A stretch of DNA of 64,000 bases. Origin: Phylloscopus collybita. Lineage: Eukaryota; Chordata; Aves; Passeriformes; Phylloscopidae. Position numbers and translations under genes: made by a program. Location of the stretch: positions 2,852,001 to 2,916,000 of the forward strand of contig JAJNNQ010000029.1 in NCBI GenBank assembly GCA_027886175.1, in the 5' to 3' direction. Positions 12,187 to 24,059 of the stretch are shown one piece after another. The notes beneath the pieces are model-generated. The model made no database searches and was not told the DNA's origin. It worked only from the letters and a program-made list of their open reading frames with translations. The first letter of the stretch is position 1. Each line of letters begins with the position of its first letter.

Positions 12187-15100
12187 CATGTCTACAACTG
12201 TTTTGTCATATGTATGTACGAAGTGATTTTTTAAAGGGCAATTCATATTTTCCCAATTTAATGTATGCTGAATTCTTATCTTTGTAGATAAATTCTGGGG
12301 TTTAGGTGAGCAAAATTATTCCTACACAGATTACCCCCCAGTGATAACAATTTTTACTATGAAGTAACACTACCCGTATTTTATAAGAACTAAGAATGAG
12401 AAGATATGAGCCAAATCCACTACAGGCCCATAAAAACTCTGGAACTTTAATTTGCATATAAATCTTCACTTCTATACAGCTCCATCTCTCTAAAGAATAG
12501 ATGAACTCTAGTACCTTAGTATTTACCTTGGGGTTTTCCTGTATTTAAAGTTGTGTTTGTGACCAGTATCTATTTCACCTCAACAGGTTTTGGTCTCTAG
12601 AAACTATAAACTAGGCTCTGGATCAGTAATTGTAAACAACAGAGTCTCTGAGGTCTGAAGTCATTAGTTGAGATGCATGAGCGATCATTTTTGAGATCAC
12701 TACACTTGCAACCTAATTTAAGACACCTCATTCTGTGAAGGCCATTTGTACAGACTCTCAGACACAGCTAACAACTTAGAAGGTAGATATCTTTCAGTCT
12801 CCCTCATTTTCTTCCAATACAGTACCTAAAAACTGTAATGAGAAAGAACAATCAGGCTATTTTAAGATGAGACCAAAAGAACTGATACCTCTTTGAATAC
12901 AGCAAATGGCTACTAATAGCTGTTTACCTGTATGTTGTTAAATACTTCTAAAACAGCTGAAAATACAATGAGATGTAGATTGGACTAGCAGTCTAATTTT
13001 GTAAAAAACTTGTTATGTTTCTGCCTCCATTTTGACTTTATACTTGATTACCTCCTTCAGAACAAATTGTAACCTGCTGTTGGACTGTATCTTTATTGTT
13101 GAATGTTTGGTTTTTAAAAAAGGAAAAATTAACTTTGAAAGTCTCCTGTTTAAGTGAAAGCTTAAAGGATGCTTGTGTTGCCACACAGTTTACTGAAAAC
13201 TGATGAAATATCAATAGATGAGTTACAAGATGAAGAAAAGTCTCTTCACAGACAAAGCCTTGACCTAACATTCAGAGACATTAATTTGTTGGTAGAAGGC
13301 AGAGTACACAGATGTTTACTGTTTCCACACTGTGCCAGAAAGGAAATAGTTGATGTGAGTATGCCTCCTTTCATTTCTTTATGAAAAGAAGTTTCTGTAT
13401 TCTTTACATGATCTGTTTGACAGAATGCTAATAAGAGCAGAAAAAAAAAAAAATTGTGCATGCTTAGGAAGATTCAGTATTAATCCTGAACTGCTAGCAT
13501 GGCTTTTCATATGTGCAAGGAGATGTATCAAAGAATACCATGCACCCTTGGATGTTCCTAAAAGGCTGCACTTGAACAGATGGTCCAGACTGCGTTAAAC
13601 TCAGCAGGTCTGGAAGGAAAAATGGGATCCATTATCACAGTGGAATGATCATCTACAAATTGTCTCTGTAGGGTTACTATAGGTTGCATTTTTATTCATT
13701 ATTTCAATATGGTAGTATGATGCACTGATTTATGAACATGTTCAGTGCTCCCCAAAAATCTCTGTACCCCAGCACTTTTCAATAATAATATGCCATATCG
13801 CTAGTTTATTAACAATATTGATGCCATTGGTTGCCTAATTTTTTTATCAGTTTTTTAACTAAATAACAGTAAAGGCTGCAGCTGAAATTTCTGTAGGCAC
13901 AGCTATCAATATTGCACTTAGTCAAAGGTTCTTTTTCCTGCAGAATAGATTGTATGTTATCATAGTGAGAAGGCTCTAAATCCCTTGCTGCTAATGGGAG
14001 GGAGAGTTCTTCCTGACATGGCATACCCATCTGTGTGAACAGCTACACATCTTCCCACACAGACATGAAATCTGCTATGTTCATGTGACAGTTATGGAAA
14101 GAATATTGACTGGAATATGAAAGAAAAAACATCATCTAAAAAGCAACTGATTTCTGACATTCGTGGAGAAACATAAATATTCATGTATTCCTGATTGGGT
14201 TTGAAAATATATGATGATTATACTCCACCTGAAATATCCATGTCACTAAAATGTCCCATGGGTGCCAAATATTTAATAAAGTCACCTTAGAATTCTGGCT
14301 TTGTACTGCAGAACAATCTCTTTAAGTGAAGACTAGAGCTTATTTGTTAAAGAATTGTAGTATCATGGTCTTCCAAAACACAAACTGACATTGTGAAATA
14401 ATTATCAGATCTCAAAAAAATTAAAAGTCAAAAGCTGCTCACCACCCATCCATACATAGAGATTTCTACACTGAGTCAGTGTCAATACTTTGAATGGTGT
14501 GTGGTTATAAGTAAATACAAGTTTGAATGTAGTGATTTATGTTTTCTTATAGAGAATCTTATAATTTATTTAAACATATCTTAGGATCCAGGAATTGTAC
14601 TGAAACTGTTTTAGTTGTATTGATTGTCCTTACAGCACTGAGTACTTCTTATCTATCCAACTCCTCTGTTCTGTAATTAGCCACTCATGGTGAGAAATGA
14701 TGTGATTCAATTTAATTAGCTTGAAAAACATCCACATTAATCTGTTGATATTTTTTTCATGCAGGATGCCCACACAGTCTCAGAGATGTTACAAAGATAT
14801 GTTTTTATGTTTTGTTTGTTTATTTATTTCTTTGTTTACTGCATCACAAGGCTGGCACAGAATCACAACTGCTAACAGGTATTATTCACTGCGAAAGGAT
14901 TGTGCTTAATTACTCAATTTCTTTCTGATTTAAGGAATCCATATCAATTATTTAATTAGCATCCTCCTGTAATTATTTGAATGCTCACAAATTAATTTAG
15001 AGCTTCTCACCTTTTGTTAGTTCAGTAACATCGAAGGAGCATTCTGAGAAAAAGCAATATTTGTATAATAAAGGCAATCCCATCCTAGCTTCAAAACCCA

Positions 15101-18100
15101 TGTTGGAAAGACAGTAGCATGTCCTAGATATTGCACTGCCCTTCTGGATAGTACAGTAGACAGCTCTCTGGCATTCTGAATTGACAGGTTCTCCTTTATG
15201 AAACCAGTATTCAGAGCAAATTTACTTGGCATTCAGGCAGAAATTCTCTGTTTTTCCATGTTTATGCCATAATAATTAGTCCCACTGAAAAACAGAAAAG
15301 ACTCCAGCACTTATTTATGTACCATGGATTAACATCTCAAACTCTCTGCTTTTCTCTATGAATCTGAACCCAGGTGGTTTTCAGCATCTGACACACCAAG
15401 CTTAAAAGCCAACCAGGAGCAATTTGCAGCAATTCTGCAGCAAAATGACTCCCACTTTTCTGCACATGGAGTTGATCTGCTTAACTCCCTGATCCTGCAT
15501 CAATGCAATCTTTAAAATTTCAGACATGTCACTGAACACAAAAATTAGAGAAAATAGGGATTTTGCATTTTAAGGACTTTCACAAAACTGAACATAAAAC
15601 CTCTTTCTGTTATTTAGGCTTTCACCATCTGCATCAATAAGGGAAACATTCATACTTAACCATTTCAAAAATTTTGTAATTTTATCTTTTTTCATGAGCT
15701 TCCTGGGAAAAAGTACATAGGGTACATCTGCTAAGCTTTGTGCTGTTGTAGTCCAATAACCACAAGAGGTGGCTTGTTACCTTGTTGCCAAATAAAACTT
15801 TTCTTTTGAGTTTAGTGGTACTGACACTTAAAAAGATTTGGCCAGTGATTTTTAGCTTTATTTTGGAAAAAATGAACAGTAAATACAAAATTTTAAGTGA
15901 CCATTTTCTTAAACATTGATTCATCACCACTGCTGAGAAAGGTCCAGGATAAGGACAAATTTTTGTAAAAGTGAATTGCCGATTGAAACCACAGGCTTAA
16001 TCCCGTGGAATGTTTCATTTGAAATCCTATGGAACCAGTAAAAGGAGATGGCATCCACATTTCTTGAGCACTGCAAAAACAGTTTGACAAAACAATAATC
16101 TATGTAACAAAAGAGTGTACCTCCTAAGATGGGAATTTTGTCACTTTTGGTATAAAGTCTTTATGAAAGGTACTAGCTGAGGAATTCTATTCTACGGTTA
16201 TAAGCTTCTACAAACATCCTGAACCTGGTCCTAGCCCAGCTTTTACCAAGGTTCATCCATGCCTAAAACTGCTCTGATATCCAGGGAGAACTGCAGTCTC
16301 AAGGATTTCCTCCTATTGGTCCTTATTTTGAATAAATTTCATTGCACAGATTGAGTGTCTCAGTTTCTCCTAAAGAGAAATAAAAAATTAGTCTATCATT
16401 TTTGCTTAGGTTCTTTCAGTTAGAACTGGAACCCTTTGATAGGAAGAAATATGCTGAATGCAATTGCTCAAATATCACACAGCAGCCAATATGCTAAAAC
16501 AGCAGCACAACAAATTGTTTTTCTCCTCCATGTTTCTTTTGTATCTGATGAATATGAGAGGATATTGTGACTGGAAAATAAATATCTCCTGTGAAACCTA
16601 AAGGATCCCTTTAGCATATCAGTGCACCATTAATCAAGGTAAAGGAGGTATATACAAGCTAGAAACATACTGTTTATACACATAGGTTCTACAGTGTGTG
16701 GTTTAGGTAACTTGTTACAGCTTGACAGGAAATAGTAACTTTGTCTCTAAGTCAGTCTACAACTGTTCTCCACTGTTCAGATACCGGACTCAGATCAAAC
16801 ACTGTGAAAAGTGATAAAGCAGAGTAAAAAACCTGAAGTATCAGAAAGAAGAAATAGCAGCAAAAGAAGTATAGAGTTAACAGAATGAGGAGCAGTTTTG
16901 GGAATGTATCCCAAGGGTGCAACACTACTAAAAGTAAGAAAGGTTAGGAATAAAATCAAAATGTCTAGTATTTTAATCTTTTGGGAGTTAAGGAAACACA
17001 CCATTTCTATTTAAATAAACGATGTTGTGAAAAATACTAAGAAAATTTTATCCTCAAAACACAGTCATCCAGAGTCATCCTCATGTAAACTTAAAGACAT
17101 TGCTAGAGCACTGAACATGAACCACATCAGAGATTTTCAGACTAAACTATCTACAGCTTTAACTTGTCTTTTTCCTCCAATCATTCCATTGTTTGATTTG
17201 TTGTTGGTGTTTTTTGTTTTTTTTTCCTAACAATCATAAATTTCCAGGATGCATTTATTTCAGATTTCTGCTAATGTTACCCTTTCACCACAAAAGCTCT
17301 TCTTCCTCTTTGGTGGGGAATGGGTAACATTATCTTTGTCCTTATCTTTGGACATATTTATGTGTATCTGTCATGTGCCTCTCAATCTTTAATTTAAAAT
17401 ACAATACAAACTGAGTTCTGTAAATCTCCTGTCATGAACAAGCTCTCCATTCACATTATCTTTTTTGTAGTCCTTCTCAGGTAATGTTCCAGGCTGAAAT
17501 CCATTTTTCCTGAGTATGACCTGAGCTATATGCAGTAGTCTAGATTTAAGTCTTACCAATACCCTTTTCAAAAACATGGGCTTTACTTCATCTTTTCCAG
17601 AAATACCTTTCCTGACTCATTCCAAGGGTGCATTACAGGTTTTACAGTCCCATCACACTAACAATCAGAGATGAGTCTAAACTAGCTAGTCAGTCAGTTT
17701 GTTCTCTGCAGACATAATTTCTAACTCATCAGGTTACAGCTGAAATGACTGTGATTAGATTGTCAGCACATAATTTTCCACTGTTGCATTTTGTGCCCTA
17801 TCTGCTTACAGCCCTCTTCCTCATTTAGTTTCTAGAGCTAAATTACTCTCTGCTACTAGTTATAACAATTTTTAAGGTCTAATTCCACTGGCCTGTAATA
17901 CCTTCCCATGTGAAGGCTTATCTCAAAGTTTCAGATCTCTAAAAAATACTTTTTTGGTGCTTTGGTGAATGTTATCTTTAAGTAAAACTTAAAGTAAGTA
18001 AAATACTTAAAAACTTAAGTAAAACTGGAAGGGCTTTTTTCTATTTTAGCATTTTATATGCTTCTTGATAAGGTGGTTTTCTCGTATTTTGGCAAGTCCT

Positions 18101-19611
18101 TTCCTACATGCTTTTTGCTTTTTTTTTTAGAGAATACAGGTTCCTGAGAACTTCAGCACTTATTTGTATAGAAATTCCATTCTTTATGCCTTCCAATTCT
18201 CAAACTCCTAGTCTAGAGCACAGCTAGTTCCTTTACCTGAGTGATCAGTTTTAATGACAGTCTTTTCACTGCTCTTTACCATTTCACTTAAACTGAATCT
18301 GTGATGACTTCATCTAGAATCTGTTACCCAATGGTCATTCTTCTCTACTACCTTAATTTCATATTGAAAACTAAACCTAGAGTAATAACACTTTTTACTG
18401 ATTCAACAAATATATGGTGAAGAAATCTCATCCAGGGATTTCAAACACTATCAGTATCAAAGTAATATGTTCTTTCAAACACCTTTCTGGGGAAAAAGAA
18501 ATGTTTACATAACAATTGGTAATATTTATTCCTGATGATAGTGCATATTGTGACCAATATCTCATTCCAAGATCTACAGCATTTCAAAATGTCATTCACC
18601 TTAAATAATCTTCACTCTTCCACAATCATGACCAAAAGTGGTTGTTTTCTCTACTCCATCCATCTTCATTTTAATACAGTCTATCACAACACAAATTTCC
18701 AGTGAGTCCTATTTTTTGATATTTTCCTTAGTCCTTGGTTTCATGGCAAATGCCTACTTCCCTTAGTGTTCCTGCCATCATTTTTGTCTACATTAGTTCT
18801 GCTTACAATGTCATTGTCAGCTATAGCTGGCCTGAGTGGCAACATCTCTGTAGAAATATATCCATTATTTCTGATTATTTCTGATTTCCTCAGCTACTTA
18901 ACTTCTACACTTTACAGTTCATAGCAACACATTTTTTGCGTCTTTTTGTCTTTTTGCGTCTTCTAGGAAATCTTATTAATAACTGCTTGTAGATTCTTTT
19001 CACACAAGTATTGAAACAAGTCAATCATGCTGTACTCAGGATTTGTCAGCCCAACATCCCAGATGTCTACAGTCAGGTCTGAGGCATTTGGGAGAAGTGT
19101 TTTCTTCAGGAATATCTCCAACAGCCCAATTGTCCTTACAGTAATAATCAATATAATCAAAATAACTTGTGTATTTAAATTGATGATAATGAATTGGTTC
19201 TTTAAAAGACAGCACCATCCATGCTGTGAGTCACTGTTAAGTCAAATTCTTAAGATATTTCACATTTGTAGTTCAGAAACTGTTATGTTGTATGGTCACA
19301 CAGATTTTTTGCTTCAGCCAACCTGAAATAACATTCTTCATTTGTGCATTTTTTATTCTGGTAAACATTTTACTGATGAAGAATAGAGTAATTCAGGAGT
19401 TTCCCTATATAATAATACATATATATTAATATATAGGTATTGATATATTCCATATAACATAGGACTTTGCCTATACCAGCAAATTTGTCCATATACTCCA
19501 TACGGGTTATTACTATTTACTGTAAGGACACTCTGCAAGGCCTAATATGGAAGCCATACATGTTACAAGAAAATAATTTTCTTGTATTCTTTAGAGTGAA
19601 CACACAGCACT
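12187..19611. other. 7.4 kb of unique AT-rich DNA
   Basis: No interspersed repeat is confidently recognised. One stretch (13189-13354) has an open frame bounded by splice-like signals and is listed separately. The stretch about 14880-15010 has homeodomain-like TTAATTAG/TAATTA words and could be conserved non-coding DNA. Parts of 17400-19150 have uneven composition that might reflect very old transposon sequence; I could not assign a family. Confidence 0.45.
13189..13354 (+). other. Weak candidate exon or decayed coding fragment
   Basis: An open plus-strand frame starts at ATG 13169 and runs to a stop at 13384 (71 codons). Inside it, CCACACAG (13181-13188) resembles an acceptor, and GTGAGT at 13355-13360 is a good donor match. 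The enclosed 166 bp encode a mixed-composition peptide including the segments ISIDELQDEEKSL and FRDINLLVEGRVHRC. It is not biased to one residue class, unlike most frames here. I recognise no family. The polypyrimidine tract before the acceptor is poor, no partner exon is seen, and such frames occur by chance. Confidence 0.15.
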
Positions 19612-19622
19612 TTACAGCATGC

Positions 19623-20387
19623 CAGGGTATCAGACCCAGCCATCATGGCTTTAGCAGGGGTAGGTCGTGTTTGACCAACCTGGTCTCCTTTTATGACCAG
19701 GTGACCCGCCTGGTGGATGCAGGGAAGGCTGTGGATGTTGTCTATTTGGACTTCAGCAAGGCCTTTGACACTGTCTCCCACAGCATCCTCCTGGAAAAGC
19801 TGGCAGCCCACTGTAGTTACTGTTTGTTATGTTTGGGTTTTCTTAAGTTCTTTCTCAGAGATCTAAAGTAGTAAACAAGGTCACACTCTGTAAACTATCT
19901 TGTTTTTCACATTTCTCTCCTAAGGAGGGACTTCACATAGTGGCCTCTGAGAGTGACCAATGGTTCTCAGAAGTCCCACCTCTAAGGTGGGCACATTTGT
20001 AAAAAGTATAAAAGAAGCTTAGAAAATAAACCCGTGGCTCCTCCTCTTGAGGAGTCCAGCAGCCTTCTGTCCACTCCACTTTTCCATTTATTGTGTCCCA
20101 CAGTGACAGCCCACGGCTTGGGCAGGAGCACTCTTTGCTGGGTTAGGAACTGGCTACATGGCCAAGCCCAGAGAGTGATGGTGAATAGTGCTGCATCCAG
20201 CTGGTGGTCAGTCACCAGTGGTGTTCTTCAGGAGTCTGTGCTGGGGCCAGTTCTGTTCAATATTTTTATTGATGACATGGATGAGGGTATTGAGTCTTTC
20301 ATCAGTAAATTTGCAGATGACACTCTGCTGGGAGCGTGTGTCGATCTGTTGGAAGGTAGGAGGGCTCTGCAGAGAGACCTGGAATGA
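19623..20387 (+). pseudogene. CR1 reverse transcriptase fragment, interrupted
   Basis: Part of the ORF2 protein of the surrounding CR1. Reverse transcriptase copies CR1 RNA at the target site (known for the family). The fingers/palm region is visible as LDFSKAFDTV, and the catalytic FADD at 20310-20321 is intact. An LTR sits between these blocks at 19812-20108, so the enzyme cannot be made. The frame then breaks at about 20387. Only part of the RT domain is present and there is no endonuclease domain upstream. Confidence 0.85.
19812..20108 (+). mobile_element. Solo LTR (297 bp) nested in CR1, TSD GCCCAC
   Basis: The sequence begins TGTAGTTACTG and ends CAGTGACA, a TG...CA element with imperfect inverted ends. 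It is flanked by direct repeats GCCCAC at 19806-19811 and 20109-20114, and CR1 coding sequence is continuous across the site once it is removed. A TATA box TATAAAAG (20007-20014) lies only ten bases before AATAAA (20025-20030), so the R region must be very short. A 6-bp duplication and a short LTR fit alpha/beta-like (class II) avian retroviruses; that assignment is inference. There is no internal sequence, so it is a solo LTR formed by recombination. Confidence 0.92.
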
Positions 20388-21159
20388 TTGGATGGGTGGG
20401 CAGAGTCCAATAGGATGAAGTTTAATAAGTTCAAGTGCTGAGTCCTGCACTTTGGCCACAATAACCCTCCGCAATGTTATAGGCTGGGGAAGGTGTGGCT
20501 GGACAGTGCCCAGGCAGAAAGGGACCTGGGGTCTCTGGTGACAGCAGCTGAACAGAAGCCAGCAGTGTGCCCAGGTGGCCAAGGAGGCCAAGGCATCCTG
20601 GCCTGGATCAGGAATAGTGTGACCAGAAGGAGCAGGGAGGTCATTCTTCCCCTCTACTGGGCACTGGTGAGGCCACACGAGTGCTGTGTCTTTCAGTTCA
20701 GGAAGGACATTGAGACACTTGAGTGCCTCAATGAGAGGAGGCACCGAGGCTGGTGAGGGGCTTGGAACACAAACCCTGTGAGGAACAACTGAAGGAGCTG
20801 GGGGTGGAGAAAAGGAGACTCAGCGGTGACCTTATCACTCTCTACAACTGCCTGAAAGGTGGTTGTAGTCAGGTGAGGTTTGGTTTCTTTCTCCGGGCTG
20901 CAACAGATAGACGGAGAGGACACAACTTAAGCTATGCCAGGGGAAATACAGGTTGGAAATTAGGAAAAAAAGTTCTGAAAAGAGTGATAAAGTACTGGAA
21001 TTGTCTGCCCGGGGAGGTGGTGGAGTTACCATCCCTGGATGTGTTTAAAAGAAGACTGGATGTGGCACTTGGTGCCGTGGTTTAGTTGAGGTGTTAGGGC
21101 TGGGTTGCACTTGATGATCTTGAAGGTCTCTTCCAGGCTAGTGATTCTGTGATTCTGTC

Positions 21160-23984
21160 AATCTCTCATTGGTGTCACTCATGAATTATGTAACTGACTA
21201 TTAATGTTAATATGCTTTGTTAGTCTTTATAAAATTACATAAATGGCCATCCATTTTTTTCTTTATATTTCTGGTATTTTAAAATATAATCCTGCTTAGT
21301 TATTCTAAATGTGTTGAAAAACCGAATCTGTGTAAAATAGAAAACGTGCAGATACAGTCAGTGGCAAAAGGTACTTGTCTGCAAAATTCTATCAGGTATA
21401 AAATGAAACTAACAGGAAGTGAACTCTATATACTAAGTAAATACATACACATATATGGTAAACTGGTCTCCTAAAACTTTTGATTTATTTGGCATTTATG
21501 TACAGATGTTCAGTTTTGTTCTTGGACTTCCTGAAATCTCAAATTAGTATATTCCATAAAGTAAAAAGTACAATAGAGAGAAAAGCAGACATCAATTCCA
21601 GTGAAATGTGACACTGTCCAATAATAATTTACCTAATGGTCATGGGAAAATGGCATCCAATATATATTTACTACACTGATGGTGAAATGCTTATCTTTTT
21701 AGCTGCCTTGCTTATTTTTGATAGAGACAACCCCCATCTTTCAGACAGGATTTTCAAATAAAATTACTTATATTCATTTCCAAGAAGTACATATTCTAGT
21801 AGAGCTTATATTCTTTTTAAGAGTTCCTAAAACTGGGTTTCTAAGAGGCTTCTGTTTTCTTCCAGTAGAATTTGTAAAGAATTGTGTATTCATTATTTGT
21901 AGGATAATCATGCATGTTGGCCATTGACACAGGGAAGAATCCCAATGTGCTACACACTGAACATGAATATCATTAATTAACCACCACCCTGGCTTACAAC
22001 TGACTAAGAAAGTCAGCTGTTTCATTAGTTTCAAATACACAAAGACTGTATACAAAGGGGAGGCCATTCTCATTTCTGTATTTCTTTCATTATTCAGATG
22101 GGCTGGGAAAAAGTTCCTATAGGCTCACCATGGGAAAATATTTTGAAACAAATCAAAAGACAACTAAATTCAATAGTTTATGGGGTTTGTTCTATAATAG
22201 CTAGATCAGCTGGGAAGTAACACAGACAAATATGAATGAATCATCCTTTATCAAAATGGTTTTATGTATACCTACATGAACTATTCAACATAAAGTATTT
22301 TTTCAGTTGTTTTCCCTAAGGAAAAAGTGTGCTATTTCTAAGTTCCTAGCATTACTATTTCTAGTTTATAACAACATCATAACTGGCTATGCTATCTATT
22401 CACTTAGGCACTCAACAAGAGTAGAACTATTATAAAATAAGTAATCAAATTCATTGCTAACAATCACACGAATAAATATAGTCAATTTTATGCTAATAAT
22501 AATGTCCAGCCTAGTGAGAAGGGTCACAAGGGAAATTTCCACAGCTGGGCACAGCATGCACAGCAGGCAGCTATTTTGAATTTCATTTATTGATATCAGA
22601 TTAAAGTAACTTTATTGTGCCAAATTGGCTGATGCCAAGATAATAATGAATGTCAAGGAAGAGAAGTGATGCCAGCAAATCCTAATGAAGAATCACAGTC
22701 AAACATGTTTTCAATATCCTAGACAGGAACACAAAATAGCATGGAAACTATATGAAATACAATTATTCAGAGCACATTGTTACAGTAAATGCACTTTTAA
22801 ACCATCACATAAGAGATCTTTCAAAGAAAATGCCGTATTCACTGGAGGAAGAAACAGGATAAATAATTCATCAAAGCATGAACTGAACTGCTTTTTTTTT
22901 TTTTGTCCTGTGTACTGCATATATTGAATTCCTCTGATAAACATTTTGCTCAGCTGCTATGACAAAATAATCAGAAATGGTTATAGCCCTTGTCTCCTGG
23001 TAGGTAAGTGTCTGCTCCTCTTTTCTAATGGAATGGAGGACTTACAGAGCTTCTTATCAGCAGAACATCAAAGATAAAGATTTTGAAACCCAGAGCTCGC
23101 TGGGCAGATGTCACAGTGCGTGATTTGGTTTTTTTTCATCTCTTCATCTCCATACAATTGCTGTTGTATTCCACAGGATTCTATAACACACACATCAAGA
23201 TGTGTTACTGAAATTTGAGAGGTTTTCAGTTAGCTGACTTGGGCAATTACCACTCTGATGCAGAAATATGTCTAGCTGTTTAAAGAGTGTAGCACATCTT
23301 ACATGAATCCTTATATGATCTACCTAGGACAGCTTGTCCCATGCTTAAAATAGGTGGGGTTTGGATCATATGTCCACCCAGTCATCTACATTTCAGAAAT
23401 CTTGTTGATGCATTAGAACTCGATATAGTATCTCAAGATAATCCTGAAAGAATGCAAGCTAATTTCAATAGCAGTGGCAAAGTACCTTAGAATATTGCTG
23501 CTAATTTATACAGCCATAAAACTATTTCCATACAATGGTGATAACAATTGTCATTACCATGCCACTTGTGAAAACAAATTTTATTCAACAAAATATGTTG
23601 AAAAGTCAGTGCCCTCTTCACAGACATATTTACAACAATATTTTACAACATATTTTGTTCCATCATGTTGCAATGTGAATGGTCTTTTCAGCAGCAGCTG
23701 CATTTAAATCTAGAAATAACCATATCTAAGCACAAACCCTGAGTCATTGAGTCAGTGTTTCCTTCCCACAAGCCTGATTTCAACATGTTTGTATCTACCA
23801 ATTTGTCTAGAGATACTTCCAATAAATAGTGTCCTAATTTACTACTGAATTCTACGAAACCAAGATTTTTCATGAATACCCATTGCCAACAGTAGTTATG
23901 ACAACTCTCTGACCAAACACCAAACTCACATGTGCTCTTAGACTCAACCAAAGCTTCTTCTTTTATGTTGATATCCAGTGAGTT
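21160..23984. other. Unique AT-rich DNA, nothing recognised
   Basis: No gene or repeat family identified in 2.8 kb. Short frames (for example 21718-21927 and 22685-22927) are unremarkable. Confidence 0.5.
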
Positions 23985-24059
23985 CTTACTGATGTGATTA
24001 TTTTTCTGTTCCAGTGGTTCCAGAACTGAGTCCAGAACTGAACACAGAACTCCAGATTC

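Larger units (their letters stand above)
19612..21159 (+). mobile_element. CR1 LINE, 3' half, split by an LTR
   Basis: A CR1 copy on the plus strand covering the reverse-transcriptase domain to the 3' terminus. It runs from the CR1 segment encoding GIRPSHHGFSRGRSCL to two terminal octamers (GATTCTGTGATTCTGT, 21143-21158). Bases 19812-20108 are a later LTR insertion; removing them and one copy of the 6-bp duplication leaves about 1.24 kb of CR1. Motifs in order are YLDFSKAFDTVSHSILLEKL before the insertion, then [13 protein letters not shown] and the catalytic FADD box (20310-20321) after it. Downstream frames show C-terminal RT words with frameshifts and stops. It is a 5'-truncated dead copy. 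Confidence 0.95.

Noticed and set aside
12413..12420. CAAATCCA copy as the right target duplication of the 11443 LTR
   Set aside because: It matches the sequence left of 11440, but the preceding bases do not end in CA and the implied LTR would absorb about 230 bp of sequence without LTR character.
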